Shown: positions 1 through 9,235, counted from the stretch's first letter. The stretch: 64,000 nt of DNA from Hymenobacter tibetensis (GCF_022827545.1 NZ_CP094669.1:5263001-5327000); one strand, 5' to 3'. Notes: generated by a model from the letters alone, not told the origin. Program-made: numbers and translations.

Positions 1-2
1 TA

Positions 3-146
3 GCGCGCGACCCGCAGCTTAAGTGGCCCGACAGCTTCTCCCTGGGCCCTGATGGCGCCCTGTACGTTACCACGTCGCAGCTGCACATTCCCCGCTCCCA
101 GCGCACCGAGCCCTTCCAGATCTTCAAGATTACCCTGCCGCAATAG
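3..146 (+). CDS. C-terminal fragment of a major royal jelly/yellow-family protein
   Basis: An open frame enters from the left edge and stops at TAG 144-146, so only the last 47 residues are present. They include the stretch KWPDSFSLGPDGALYVTTSQ, followed by an Arg-rich turn and a closing FQIFKITLPQ. This pattern is typical of the last blade of royal-jelly/yellow-type beta-propellers (often annotated L-dopachrome tautomerase-related, SMP-30-like). The family is usually secreted or periplasmic. The substrate cannot be inferred from this fragment. The family call rests on one short conserved block. Confidence 0.6.
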   Translation, partial: ARDPQLKWPDSFSLGPDGALYVTTSQLHIPRSQRTEPFQIFKITLPQ

Positions 147-307
147 CGCTGAAGCATCCATAAAATGGGGCATAAGGCTAGGCAGTACACACAGCAGCAA
201 CACGGTACGGCAGTCGGACTGGGCTTAGTTCGTTGCAGGCAGCCAATGCTTTATGCCATGCTATACCAAAGGCAGTCTGTAGCTTTGAGGCTTGTTCGGA
301 GTGCTTT

Positions 308-1465
308 ATGATAGAAACGGAAGTTCGGGAAGTGTCCACGGCCCAGCAGGCGCGGATAGCTATTGCATTGTTTTTCTTTGTGTCGGGGTTCGGCTTTTCT
401 ACGTGGGCCTCCCGGATTCCAACTATTCAACACCACTTAGGCTTGAGTGAGGCGCAGTTGGGCGGAGTGCTGCTGGCCCTGCCTGTTGGCCTGATGCTCA
501 CGCTGCCCATAACCGGCTGGCTGCTCCAGCGCTTCAGCAGCCGCCAGATTATGATGGTGGGCGCAGTGCTCTACAACGTGGCGCTGGCGCTCCTGGGGTT
601 CGCGCAGGAAACGTGGCAGTTGGTGGCACTGCTCTTCTGCTTCGGCTCCTCACGAAACCTGCTCAATATTTCCGTGAATGCGCAATCGGTGAGTGTGCAG
701 GCACTGTATTCGCGGTCCATTATTGCCAGCTTTCATGGGGTATGGAGCGTGGCTGGCTTTGCGGCAGCGGCCCTAAGTGCGGCCTTGGTGCCGGCTGGCG
801 TTATGCCCGCATACCATTTTCTGGCCGTGGCCGCCGTGCTTACGGCCATAGCCGTGTACTTTTTCCCGACCACGCTGGAAGTGGCGCCCGTAGCCACCGC
901 GCGGCGCGCCGGCTTCGCGCTACCCGACAAGGCGCTGCTGAAATTCGGGGTTATTGCCTTTGCCTGCATGGCGTGCGAAGGAACCATGTATGACTGGAGC
1001 GGCATCTATTTTCAGAAAGCCGTGCACATGCCCAAGGAAAGCGCCACCATCGGGTATGCCGTGTACATGGTGGCCATGACCACCGGCCGCTTCACCGGCG
1101 ACTGGCTTGCCAACCGGTTCGGCGTGAAAACCATTCTGCACTATAGCGGCCTGCTGATGACGGCCGGGCTAGCCTTGGCAGCCCTGTTTCCGGTGCCCCT
1201 GGTAGCGGGCCTGGGGTTTGTGTTGGTAGGCTTGGGCGTGTCGTGCGTCATCCCGATGGTGTTTGGCATGGCAGGCCGCACGGTAGCACTCAGCTCTGGC
1301 TCCGCTGTTGCTGGGGTTTCCACAGTGGGCTACTTCGGGTTTCTGGTGGTGCCGCCGGTGGTAGGATTTGTAGCCGAGGCCGCCAATCTGCAATGGTCGT
1401 TTGGGTTGGTAGCCTTGCTGGGCGTGGTAGTAGTGGCCCTGGTCCGACGCATAGACGAAGCCTGA
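308..1465 (+). CDS. MFS transporter, YbjJ-like
   Basis: A 385-residue major facilitator superfamily protein with about 12 hydrophobic segments. The N terminus carries STWASRIPTIQ (about residues 31-41) after the first membrane segment, a block I associate with the YbjJ/FucP-like branch of sugar or drug efflux MFS proteins. I chose ATG 308. The same frame opens at 233, but the extra 25 residues (Cys-rich, polar) do not resemble an MFS N terminus. The substrate is unknown. It stands alone: the gene to its left ends at 146 and a weak hairpin follows it. Confidence 0.85.
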   Translation: MIETEVREVSTAQQARIAIALFFFVSGFGFSTWASRIPTIQHHLGLSEAQLGGVLLALPVGLMLTLPITGWLLQRFSSRQIMMVGAVLYNVALALLGFAQETWQLVALLFCFGSSRNLLNISVNAQSVSVQALYSRSIIASFHGVWSVAGFAAAALSAALVPAGVMPAYHFLAVAAVLTAIAVYFFPTTLEVAPVATARRAGFALPDKALLKFGVIAFACMACEGTMYDWSGIYFQKAVHMPKESATIGYAVYMVAMTTGRFTGDWLANRFGVKTILHYSGLLMTAGLALAALFPVPLVAGLGFVLVGLGVSCVIPMVFGMAGRTVALSSGSAVAGVSTVGYFGFLVVPPVVGFVAEAANLQWSFGLVALLGVVVVALVRRIDEA

Positions 1466-1496
1466 GGGCACAAGCCCGCACCCCGCTCCTATTCAC

Positions 1497-1525
1497 TGCC
1501 AAGCCTGGGTTCTCGGGCTTGGCAG
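1497..1525 (+). terminator. Hairpin after the MFS gene, possible terminator
   Basis: The arms 1497-1508 and 1514-1525 pair over 12 bases with one G-T wobble and a 5-base loop. There is no strong T tract, so intrinsic termination is only possible. Confidence 0.4.
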
Positions 1526-1759
1526 TTGTGCGTTTAGAGGCGTCATGCTGCTTTCATTAACAGCCTTAATCAGGCTGACAGACTATTGCTTACTGGGGCG
1601 AGTAGTGGTCTACGGCACAACCCGCCCTGTTTTTCTCGACTTATTGCTTTTTATTCTATAGATAAACCAATATATATGCTAGTGCAGGCAACGGCTTGCA
1701 GGTACGGTGCATCTACCTAGCAAGGATCATCCTTCTCACTTCGTAAGCTTATACTCTAT

Positions 1760-2428
1760 ATGAAACCCTCACTTCTGCTCCATTCTGTAACGGCGGTAAC
1801 CTTGTTGACCTTATCGGCCTGCTCCACTTCCGAAGCCCAGCAAGTGCGGCAAGTGGCATCCTTCGAAACAGTGAGTGCCAGCGGCGCCGTCGACATTTAT
1901 CTGCGGCAGGGTGCCAGAACGGAAGTCAAAGTAGATGCCGCGCCCGAAGTGCTGGAATCCATTAAGACGGAAGTATCGGGCAATACACTCCGGATTTCAA
2001 GAGACAAAAAGTTCTCGTTTACGGAGCTCATGCGCGGCAAACCCGTGAAGGTGTACATTACTTCCCCCAAAATAGAAGGCATCGAGGTGAGCGGCGCCTG
2101 CGACGTGAAAGGCGAAACTCCCATCAAAGCCAACGACTTTCGCATCAATGCCAGCGGTGCTTCCGACGTAACGCTAACCCTCAACGCCAACTCGGTTAGT
2201 ACCGACGCCAGCGGCGCCTCCGACATTCGCCTTGAAGGCCGAGTACAGCGCCAGCAGGTGCAAATCAGTGGCAGCAGCGACTACCGCGCCTCCGACCTGC
2301 GCAGCGACAAAGCCGAAGTAGACGCCAGCGGTGCCTCCGACGCGTATGTGTACGTAGACGAGGAACTGAAATCCCGTAGCTCCGGCGCCAGCGACGTGCA
2401 CAACAAAGGCAAAGCCCGCACGCGGTAA
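1760..2428 (+). CDS. Head-GIN domain lipoprotein (DUF2807)
   Basis: A 222-residue lipoprotein. A hydrophobic signal ends in the lipobox LSAC with Cys21. The mature part has the head-GIN beta-solenoid pattern (DUF2807, 'putative auto-transporter adhesin'), with FETVSASGAVDIYLRQG near the start. The motif SGASD and variants (SGACD, SGSSD) recur six times at solenoid-turn spacing. Such proteins sit on the cell envelope of Bacteroidota; their role is poorly known. The gene is monocistronic and followed by a hairpin at 2458-2495. The Ser/Gly/Asp turns are repeated almost exactly at the DNA level. Confidence 0.88.
   Translation: MKPSLLLHSVTAVTLLTLSACSTSEAQQVRQVASFETVSASGAVDIYLRQGARTEVKVDAAPEVLESIKTEVSGNTLRISRDKKFSFTELMRGKPVKVYITSPKIEGIEVSGACDVKGETPIKANDFRINASGASDVTLTLNANSVSTDASGASDIRLEGRVQRQQVQISGSSDYRASDLRSDKAEVDASGASDAYVYVDEELKSRSSGASDVHNKGKARTR
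2150..2341 (+). repeat. Three 18-bp repeats encoding ASGASD turns
   Basis: Copies of GCCAGCGGYGCYTCCGAC lie at 2150-2167, 2207-2224 and 2324-2341, all in frame in the head-GIN gene. The spacing is 57 and 117 bases, multiples of three, as expected for solenoid-turn repeats. Confidence 0.8.
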
Positions 2429-2457
2429 GAGAGCAGCCCAGCCCCCCGACCATTCAG

Positions 2458-2495
2458 AAGCAGAAAGCGCTAGCTTGACGGCGGCCTTTCTGCTT
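2458..2495 (+). terminator. Intrinsic terminator after the head-GIN gene
   Basis: The 10-bp arms 2458-2467 and 2486-2495 pair perfectly and run into a short T tract at 2494-2498. This lies just before the next start at 2512. Confidence 0.7.
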
Positions 2496-2511
2496 TTTCG
2501 TTTCCAACTAT

Positions 2512-3303
2512 ATGCCCATCACTACCTATCCGCTCGATTGTGGCAAGCTCCAGATACTGGATTTAGATGCCGATGAATACGGCAACTTTATTGCCCTGAC
2601 AAGTAACATGGAAGTCTGGACGAATGGCGGGCAGTTGGTGCTTCAGCAGCAGTTCCGGTACGCTTACATTCGGGAATTAGACGCCGAGCGGTTTCTGATA
2701 ATCGGCCAGCAAATTGGCTCAACAGATACGGGACACATTTTCGACTACACCGGTCGTAGACTTCTGGCCTTTGATGCCGGCGAATACATTGCCGATGTAC
2801 TGGTTCAAGCCAATCGGATTGTCGTTTCTTACTTCGATCAGGCGGCGGGTGAACGGTCGCCTACGGGAGAAGGTATAGCGGTATTCGACTTCATGGGCCA
2901 ACTGGTTTTTGGCTTCAGGTCGAACCATCAAGACTTTATCCTGGACTGCTATTGCATGTGCAAACTGGGCAAGGATTCTATTTTAGCGTACATCTACACC
3001 GGCTTCCCCTTGCTTGAGCTTCGGCTTACTGATTACCGCCTGTCACGGCAGCCAACTCCTGCTGATTTCAAAGGAGCACACGCTGTAACCTTCGACCGTG
3101 GCAATGTCGTTTTCTACTCTTCCTACGAGGATAAAACGAGTTTCTTTTGGTGGAATAGAAAAGACAAGGTGCAACGCTTTGGGCATTACAAACAGACTGG
3201 CCGGATTCGAGGCATTGGCGCTGGCAAGTTCCTGACATACGATGTCAACAGCTTCAGCATTGTAGATGCTATGGACATGATGCGGCAGGAACACAACCGA
3301 TAA
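2512..3303 (+). CDS. Hypothetical protein, beta-rich, possibly propeller-like
   Basis: A 263-residue soluble protein with no signal peptide or membrane segment. I do not recognise the family. Alternating short hydrophobic strands and motifs such as GNFIALTSNMEVWTNGG, RFLIIGQQ and GEGIAVFDFMGQLVFGF suggest repeated four-stranded blades, as in proteins that track a value along a beta-propeller. That is inference from pattern only. It starts at ATG 2512, right after the preceding terminator, and is convergent with the DinB-fold gene at 3324, only about 20 bases away. No catalytic motif is visible. Confidence 0.7.
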   Translation: MPITTYPLDCGKLQILDLDADEYGNFIALTSNMEVWTNGGQLVLQQQFRYAYIRELDAERFLIIGQQIGSTDTGHIFDYTGRRLLAFDAGEYIADVLVQANRIVVSYFDQAAGERSPTGEGIAVFDFMGQLVFGFRSNHQDFILDCYCMCKLGKDSILAYIYTGFPLLELRLTDYRLSRQPTPADFKGAHAVTFDRGNVVFYSSYEDKTSFFWWNRKDKVQRFGHYKQTGRIRGIGAGKFLTYDVNSFSIVDAMDMMRQEHNR

Positions 3304-3323
3304 TAGACACTCTTGTGCGCTCT

Positions 3324-3806
3324 TTACTCCCAGTTGTGTAGCAGGCGGCGTAGCAGAATGATCTGGCCGGTATGGTAGGCGTTGTGGTCGGCAATGAGCA
3401 TGGCTTCGCGGAGTAAGGTTTGGCCGGTACCGTGCGCAAAGGGCTCCAGCAAGTCCACCGACTCGTCGTGCAGCAGGGCTACAAATTCATCTTGGTCGTG
3501 GCGGATGGCGGCTAGGGTGGCCTGCCAGCCGGCTTCGTCGGTGGTAGCGTCCGGCGCGGGCCAGTACCCCACGGGCCACTCCGGCGACTTGTGCGCGGGG
3601 TTGCGGCTGAATTCCAGAATATCCAACTGGGCAATACGCAGGTGTTCGGCTAGCTGCCAGATAGTGTACGGCAGGCCGGGAGCCCGCTCGTTCAGTAAGG
3701 CAGTAGGCACATCGGCGCAGGCCTGCTCGAAGGTGACGTGGGCATTGGCTTCGGTCAGCAGGCTAACGAGTTCTTTCACTAACGCGGCTCTTGTTTTCTG
3801 GTCCAT
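3324..3806 (-). CDS. DinB/YfiT-fold metalloenzyme-like protein
   Basis: A 160-residue protein of the DinB four-helix bundle family. The conserved metal-ligand histidines are visible: QLAEHLRIAQLDIL about one third in, and DHNAYHTGQI near the C terminus (HxxxH). Members are thiol-dependent transferases or hydrolases binding a divalent metal; many in Bacteroidota have no assigned substrate. ATG at 3806. It follows the erythromycin-esterase homologue on the same strand, but a terminator hairpin separates them. Confidence 0.85.
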   Translation of the reverse strand: MDQKTRAALVKELVSLLTEANAHVTFEQACADVPTALLNERAPGLPYTIWQLAEHLRIAQLDILEFSRNPAHKSPEWPVGYWPAPDATTDEAGWQATLAAIRHDQDEFVALLHDESVDLLEPFAHGTGQTLLREAMLIADHNAYHTGQIILLRRLLHNWE

Positions 3807-3939
3807 ACGGGGTGAGATGACACTGTTTTTAACACAACTGAAACTCCACTAAACAAGCCAACAGGCTATTCGGATTCGGTGAAAAGAAGAACCAGCCAGC
3901 CCGGATTGTTTGAAGACAGAAGTTTGCTTTAACGCAGCA

Positions 3940-3974
3940 AAAGTGGCGGCAGCTAACATAGCCACCGCCACTTT
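3940..3974 (-). terminator. Hairpin terminator after the erythromycin-esterase homologue
   Basis: The 10-bp arms 3940-3949 and 3965-3974 pair perfectly (AAAGTGGCGG with CCGCCACTTT). Flanking A/T runs allow termination in either direction. It lies about 50 bases past the stop of the minus-strand gene at 4025. Confidence 0.65.
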
Positions 3975-4024
3975 CTGTTTCCCTTATGCTACGCCAACAT
4001 AAGCTGTAGCGTCGCTGGCTGGCG

Positions 4025-5356
4025 CTATTTTAAAGGCGTGGCGGCCTTGGTTTGGCGGACGAACAGCAACGCGTCGTAGGCTTCGGTGAGTTGGTAGTTG
4101 GAGTAAGAGTCTTTGCCGCTGTCGGGGCGGTAGCCGACAAAGCGCAACGGACGCTCTAAGTTCTGGACGCCGAGTTGTTGGGTTTGCAGGTAAAACACGG
4201 GTACTTTGACGGCACTTAAAGAAGCTTCCCAGGAGCCGGCCAAAGGCTTTTCGAGGGGGTAGCTTGCCATGGGGCTGTCGTACGTAATCAGCCGGTCGGT
4301 GGTGGCGGCAAAGGTGCCCGTAGCGGTGCTGGTGCCTAACACGAAATACTGACCGGGAAACATCCGTTCGATGTAGCTACCGGCTCCACCCCCATTGTTG
4401 TCGGTAGGGTCCGTCGATTTGCGAGCCAAATGCGCATCGTGGGCCCACAGAATGACTTTGTCGTTTTTGCCGCGTACCAAGAACTTTGTCATTTGCGCCA
4501 TTAGGCTATCGCGCGGCGCGTCTTTCTTGTTCACTTCATACTCGTAGAACACGCTGAAATTCAGCTTGGCATCCAAGGCAAAGCCCTGCGCCAACTCCCG
4601 CTGGCGACGCGGCAGCTTGGCCGTACGAAGTGCCTGTTGCAGTTTTTCTACGGTGTAGTAAGCACTTAGACCGTTGGACAGCCAGCGCTTGCGGTTGAAC
4701 TTATAGCCTTTCTTGTTGAGGTTGTGCCAGACTGAGTCTTGCACGACGGCCGCTGTTTCCAGCTTGCTGGTCAGGTCGGTTAGTTTGGCGGCGGGGTAAC
4801 GCGTGGCCAACGCACTCAGCTGCTGCGCGTCGGGAACTGCGCTAACCGCATCGAAGCCGCGGAGGTGGAACTGCTTGCGGTGCGTGCGGTTGTGGGTTTG
4901 GAGCCAAGTAAGAAGTTCGGCCATCTCTTGGTTCTGCCAGATACTATACAGGTGCGCTTTCATGAGGGGTGCTACAGCGGCGTTAGGCTGGCGTAGCGCT
5001 TCATCAAGCAGGTAAGAATCGGTGTAGTCGTTTTCCAAGGCTACTTGCTTGAAGCCGTGCTCCTCCATCAGGATGCGCGTCAGCCAGAAGCGGAGCGTAT
5101 AGAACTCGCTGGTGCCGTGGGTGCCTTCGCCCAAGGCCACTATTTTTTTGGTGGCCATTTGTGCTACTAAGGGTTTCACGGCCGCCCGAAATGCCTCGTA
5201 GCTCTGTAGGCTGACCGGATTGATCAGGCTAGGATCGAGGACGATACGGGTGGTATCGAAGGCGGCAGCTACGGGAGCAGTGGGCTGGGCCTGGGTAGCA
5301 ACAGTGGCCGTGGCGAGCAGGGCCGTAGCGAGCAGGGAGCGGAAGATCTTTTTCAT
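4025..5356 (-). CDS. Erythromycin esterase family protein, secreted
   Basis: A 443-residue protein with a signal peptide ending TQAQ (about residue 24). The core carries IVALGEGTHGTSEF (GEGTHG at residues 76-81), ALENDYTDS and WAHDAHLAR, the conserved Glu/His blocks of the erythromycin esterase superfamily (PF05139, EreA/EreB and many relatives). Clinical Ere enzymes open the macrolide lactone ring. Environmental homologues with a signal peptide have mostly unknown substrates, so resistance should not be assumed. It is divergent from the LytS-like gene, leaving about 225 bases for both promoters. Confidence 0.88.
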   Translation of the reverse strand: MKKIFRSLLATALLATATVATQAQPTAPVAAAFDTTRIVLDPSLINPVSLQSYEAFRAAVKPLVAQMATKKIVALGEGTHGTSEFYTLRFWLTRILMEEHGFKQVALENDYTDSYLLDEALRQPNAAVAPLMKAHLYSIWQNQEMAELLTWLQTHNRTHRKQFHLRGFDAVSAVPDAQQLSALATRYPAAKLTDLTSKLETAAVVQDSVWHNLNKKGYKFNRKRWLSNGLSAYYTVEKLQQALRTAKLPRRQRELAQGFALDAKLNFSVFYEYEVNKKDAPRDSLMAQMTKFLVRGKNDKVILWAHDAHLARKSTDPTDNNGGGAGSYIERMFPGQYFVLGTSTATGTFAATTDRLITYDSPMASYPLEKPLAGSWEASLSAVKVPVFYLQTQQLGVQNLERPLRFVGYRPDSGKDSYSNYQLTEAYDALLFVRQTKAATPLK

Positions 5357-5580
5357 GGCAGGGAACTGGTAGAAGGTGTCAGATAAGGCCGTCGGTCAGC
5401 GACTGGCAACGACACAAAGCAAGCGGCTCCCCGAGCTAGAATGAAGCATTATTAGACCAAGGCTCATCCGGCGGCGACCAAGCCAGAGCCGCCGAATTTT
5501 AGTCGAAAAAACCACCCGGTTAGTCGAAATAGCGGCGCTACGAAGCGGTGGGCAGCAAGAAAAACCATGAACTTGCTGGC

Positions 5581-6675
5581 ATGCCACTTCCTACCGCCGA
5601 CCGGCCCAGCCGCTTCCCCGTCTTCTTTGAAATCCTGGTTTGGGGATTATATGTGGGCCTGTACAAGTACAATGTGTACATGGAGGCCGTACAGCAGCGC
5701 CCTATCACCCAAGCCAACTTCCCCTACCCACAGCTGATGGTGTTTGCACTGCTGGCTACGCTGTACGCGGTGCCGTATTACCGCGGGCTGGTGCCGGTCC
5801 TGATTCGGCAGCGGCGCTATGCGTTGCTGGGCGTGGGGGCTGTGCTCTATATGTGGTGGGGCATCAAGCTGAACATCACCGTGGCCAGTTGGCTGTTCCA
5901 GTTTGTGGCCCAGCCGCCCCTGTTAGCCGACTTCTACCACCACACCTACACCGAGGCAGCCCGCCAACTCCCGGCGTTGCGCAACACCTATATCAGCCAG
6001 CTGTTCACTGATTTGCTGGCCTTCAGTTGTGTGGCCTTTGTGCGGCTGGCCTTCGAGCAAGAATACCGGCGGCGCCACCTCGAAAAAGACCATCTGGCGC
6101 TGCAACTAGAGCAGCTGAAAAGCCAGTTGCAGCCGCACTTTCTGTTCAACACGCTCAACAGCATTTACGGTCTGAGTTTGGCGGGCTCGCCGGAAACGCC
6201 GCGCTTCATTCTGCTGCTCTCAGAGCTGATGCGGTACGTGCTCTACGACAGTGGCAAGGAATACATCAGCCTGCCAGAGGAAGTCAGCTTCCTGGAAAAC
6301 TACTTCGAGATGGAGCAGCGCAAGTATCCTGGCGCGCACATCCAGCTAACGACCAGCGGTACTACTACCGGCCTGCAGGTACCCCCTCTCCTACTGTTGC
6401 CGCTGGTAGAAAATAGCTTCAAGCACGGACGCCACCACTTCTCGGACGCCGCCAGCGTGCAGGCCACCCTCACCAGCCAGCCCGGCCGCCTGCATTTCCT
6501 CATCGAAAACGATATGCTACCCGAAGCGCCCGCCGCCTCTACCAAGCGCAGCGGTGGCATTGGCCTCCAAAATATCCGGCAGCGCCTGCACCTCTACTAC
6601 CCTGGCACCCACGAGCTGCACCTGACCGAACACGCTGGCCGCTTCCGCGCCGAGCTAACGCTGCATGTGCAGTAG
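5581..6675 (+). CDS. Sensor histidine kinase, LytS/YehU type
   Basis: A 364-residue membrane kinase. Four or so N-terminal hydrophobic segments are followed by a coiled linker and a His_kinase domain with the block LQPHFLFNTLNSIYGLSL (phosphoacceptor His). The ATP-binding motifs are LVENSFKHG (N box) and GGIGLQNIRQRL (G box). This is the typical partner of LytTR response regulators, and the regulator gene follows 48 bases downstream. I chose ATG 5581; the frame also has GTG at 5548. It acts in the inner membrane. The signal is unknown. Confidence 0.92.
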   Translation: MPLPTADRPSRFPVFFEILVWGLYVGLYKYNVYMEAVQQRPITQANFPYPQLMVFALLATLYAVPYYRGLVPVLIRQRRYALLGVGAVLYMWWGIKLNITVASWLFQFVAQPPLLADFYHHTYTEAARQLPALRNTYISQLFTDLLAFSCVAFVRLAFEQEYRRRHLEKDHLALQLEQLKSQLQPHFLFNTLNSIYGLSLAGSPETPRFILLLSELMRYVLYDSGKEYISLPEEVSFLENYFEMEQRKYPGAHIQLTTSGTTTGLQVPPLLLLPLVENSFKHGRHHFSDAASVQATLTSQPGRLHFLIENDMLPEAPAASTKRSGGIGLQNIRQRLHLYYPGTHELHLTEHAGRFRAELTLHVQ

Positions 6676-6723
6676 CACGGACCTGGTTTTCACACTTCCC
6701 ACCTCATTACGTATCACCACTCC

Positions 6724-7425
6724 ATGACCACTTCCGCCCCCGTTCGTTGCTTGATTGTGGACGACGAGCCGCTGGCTCATCAGGTACTCTCGCAGTTTAT
6801 TGGCCAAACGCCGGGGCTGACGCTCACTGGCAAGTGCCGCAACGCCATGGAAGCCTACGAGCACCTAGCCCAACACCCCGTGGATCTGCTGTTTCTGGAC
6901 ATTGAAATGCCACTAATGACGGGGCTCGACTTCCTGAAAACCCTCCGCACCCCACCCAAAACCGTTCTGACCACGGCCTACCGGGAGTATGCCTATGAAG
7001 GGTATGAGCTCGATGTGCTGGATTATCTGCTTAAGCCGTTTTCGTACGAGCGGTTTATGAAGGCTATTTCGCGCCTGCCGGCTTTCCAACCCGTCTCGCC
7101 TACCGATGCTACTACCGAGAAGCACTTGCTGGTGAAGGAGCGGCAAGGTTTGCTCAAAGTGCCGCACCGCGACATTGTGTACGTGGAAGGCTGCAAAGAC
7201 TACGTCAAGCTCATGACGGCCACCAAAACCTACCTGCTCCACCACACTATGAAAGAGATGGTGGAAGTGCTAGGCCCAACCTATCTGCGCGTACACCGCT
7301 CCTTCATTGTAGCTGCCGCTCATATCCGCCTGCTCCAGCCCGACCACGTGCAGTTGCAGGATGCTACCCTGATTCCTATCGGTAGTTCATACAAAGCCGA
7401 GTTGCTGGCCTTCTTCAAGAAGTAG
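6724..7425 (+). CDS. LytTR-family response regulator
   Basis: A 233-residue regulator. The receiver has the acidic pair DD at 13-14, phosphoacceptor Asp59 in LLFLDIEMP and Lys104 in YLLKPF. The C-terminal LytTR DNA-binding domain covers about residues 130-230, with VYVEGCKDYVKL and YLRVHRSFIV. It forms a two-gene operon with the upstream LytS-like kinase and should bind direct repeats in target promoters. All receiver catalytic residues are intact. Confidence 0.95.
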   Translation: MTTSAPVRCLIVDDEPLAHQVLSQFIGQTPGLTLTGKCRNAMEAYEHLAQHPVDLLFLDIEMPLMTGLDFLKTLRTPPKTVLTTAYREYAYEGYELDVLDYLLKPFSYERFMKAISRLPAFQPVSPTDATTEKHLLVKERQGLLKVPHRDIVYVEGCKDYVKLMTATKTYLLHHTMKEMVEVLGPTYLRVHRSFIVAAAHIRLLQPDHVQLQDATLIPIGSSYKAELLAFFKK

Positions 7426-7557
7426 CAGTCGGCCGTGTGATGTTTGCTGGGCAAGACAAGCTGTTTGTTAGGCTGCCGGAGTTACCGCTGCGGAGGTGTT
7501 GCACGAGCCCGAACGACAGAACGTCTGGCCTTGGAAAGCGCCGTACCTTGCGCCTCT

Positions 7558-8139
7558 ATGTTTGAGCACCGCCATTTCATCGTCCACAAACCCTACGGCT
7601 ACCTTAGCCAATTCATGAGCAACAACCCCAGCGAAGCCCGTAAAAAGCGTTTCCTGGGTGAGTTGCACGACTTTCCAGAAGGCACCATGTCCATTGGCCG
7701 CCTCGACGAACATAGCGAAGGTTTGCTCCTGCTCACCACCGACGGCAGCGTGAGTGAGCAGATTCGCCGCAAAGACGTGGAAAAGGAATACTACGCCCAG
7801 GTGGATGGCCTTATCACCGACGAAGCTGTGGCACAGCTTCAACAAGGCGTGGAAATCGGCATTTCGGAGGGGCGCTACCAGACTCTGCCTTGCGCCGCCT
7901 ACCGCTTGGCCGCGCCACCGGACCTGCCACCCCGCACCCGTCACATCCGCTCCGACCGACACGGCCCCACCAGTTGGGTGAGCATCACGGTTACGGAAGG
8001 CAAGTACCGGCAGGTGCGCAAGATGACCGCCGCCGCAGGCTTTCCCACGCTCCGCTTGGTGCGGATGCGCATAGGGGGCATCGTGCTGGGTAGTTTAGCG
8101 CCAGGCGAGGTGCAGGAAGTGGAAACCTTGCTTTTCTAG
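7558..8139 (+). CDS. rluE: rRNA large-subunit pseudouridine synthase, RluE-like
   Basis: A 193-residue RsuA/RluE-family pseudouridine synthase. The catalytic block is GRLDEHSEGLLLLT with Asp50, and the C terminus carries GKYRQVRKMTAAAGFPTLRLVR. No S4 domain precedes it, which matches RluE (23S rRNA, E. coli position 2457) rather than RsuA or RluB. ATG 7558 puts the protein at family length. The same frame runs back to 7444, but that region does not look like protein. It lies 132 bases after the LytTR gene and is probably independent. Confidence 0.88.
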   Translation: MFEHRHFIVHKPYGYLSQFMSNNPSEARKKRFLGELHDFPEGTMSIGRLDEHSEGLLLLTTDGSVSEQIRRKDVEKEYYAQVDGLITDEAVAQLQQGVEIGISEGRYQTLPCAAYRLAAPPDLPPRTRHIRSDRHGPTSWVSITVTEGKYRQVRKMTAAAGFPTLRLVRMRIGGIVLGSLAPGEVQEVETLLF

Positions 8140-8412
8140 GTTGCAATCGAAAGGATATTCCTGATTTTGAAGGCCGTGTAAGGCCGAGGGCAGAGTGTGC
8201 AAGCTAGCCTAGCTGTTGCATGAATATAGATTTAAGCAGCTATTTTTATTATTCAATATATTCGTATAAAAATAATATTGCCTGTATTGTTCTTATTCCT
8301 TGTGAATTGAACAATAAGACTATATATTTATACCGGCTAATGTTAACCAAGTAGTACGATACTAGTATGTAGCTCGGCTACACCACGCCAATTCTGCTAA
8401 TTATTTCTTGCT

Positions 8413-9090
8413 GTGATCAACAAGACCGGACTCCTGTTTGTGGCTTCCCTTGGCTTCAACACCTTATTGTCTTCCGTTTTTGCTTACAAGTACTACCACA
8501 ATTGGTTTGAGAACGAAGTTCTCAAAGAACCTTTTCGCACGAGTATTTTTCAGGAGCTAACAGACGAACCCAATAAAATTTATTTCGTAGGCGACAGCCA
8601 CACGGAAGCGTTTGAATTGGCAGAAATACTTAATAATCCGTCGGTCAGGAATAGAGGTATTTGGGGCGACAAAACCACAGGTATTATCAAGCGCCTCGAT
8701 AGAATTATCAAAAGCAAACCCCGGAAAATATTTATTATGGTTGGGGTTAATGATATATGTGCTGGCACCTCAGTGGAAGAGATAAGTGCTCATATAGAGC
8801 TGATTACGAAGAAAATCAAGTCTGAATCACCAGCAACGGAATTATATATCCAAAGTGTATTGCCTACCAATCAAAAAATATTGCACTCAGATGAATTAAC
8901 TATCAGCCAGATAAAAGAATTAAACGAAAGATATTCGCAAATCAGCAAAGAAAACGGCGCAACATTTATTAACCTCTTCCCTTATTTCCAGGAAGGCAAC
9001 GGCCTGAAAGCCGAGTACAGCTTTGACGGCCTACATTTAAACGGCAAAGGATACATGGCATGGAAAAAGCTGATCATGCCGTACATATAA
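8413..9090 (+). CDS. Membrane-anchored SGNH/GDSL hydrolase
   Basis: A 225-residue protein starting at GTG 8413; no in-frame ATG precedes the first motif. An N-terminal hydrophobic segment (about residues 5-25) probably anchors it, with the catalytic domain outside. SGNH blocks are visible: FVGDSHTEAF (Ser62), NRGIWGD, GVNDI and DGLHLNGKGY (Asp205/His208). It probably removes acetyl or acyl groups from a glycan or lipid; the substrate is unknown. It is AT-richer than its neighbours and the 270 bases before it are AT-rich too, which may indicate transfer. A strong terminator follows. Confidence 0.85.
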   Translation: MINKTGLLFVASLGFNTLLSSVFAYKYYHNWFENEVLKEPFRTSIFQELTDEPNKIYFVGDSHTEAFELAEILNNPSVRNRGIWGDKTTGIIKRLDRIIKSKPRKIFIMVGVNDICAGTSVEEISAHIELITKKIKSESPATELYIQSVLPTNQKILHSDELTISQIKELNERYSQISKENGATFINLFPYFQEGNGLKAEYSFDGLHLNGKGYMAWKKLIMPYI

Positions 9091-9138
9091 GCATGGCCAA
9101 CACAGTGGCAATGGGGTAGCTTACGACATCTCACGCCT

Positions 9139-9183
9139 AGAAGCTCCTCCCATCCTGTCGAGAGCAAGATGGGAGGAGCTTCT
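9139..9183. terminator. Strong bidirectional hairpin terminator
   Basis: The 16-bp arms 9139-9154 and 9168-9183 pair perfectly, with a 13-base loop and an ATTTTGT tail. It sits between the convergent SGNH hydrolase and pectate-lyase-like genes and can serve both. Confidence 0.85.
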
Positions 9184-9235
9184 ATTTTGTACTGCTACTT
9201 GCTGAGCTTACACGGAGCTGGAATTTACAGCCGCT

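Noticed and set aside
4025..5356. Antibiotic resistance by macrolide esterase activity
   Set aside because: The family is broad, this member is secreted and environmental, and nothing in the context indicates resistance.
5548..5580. GTG 5548 as the start of the LytS-like kinase
   Set aside because: The added residues are polar and not typical; ATG 5581 lies just before the first membrane segment region.
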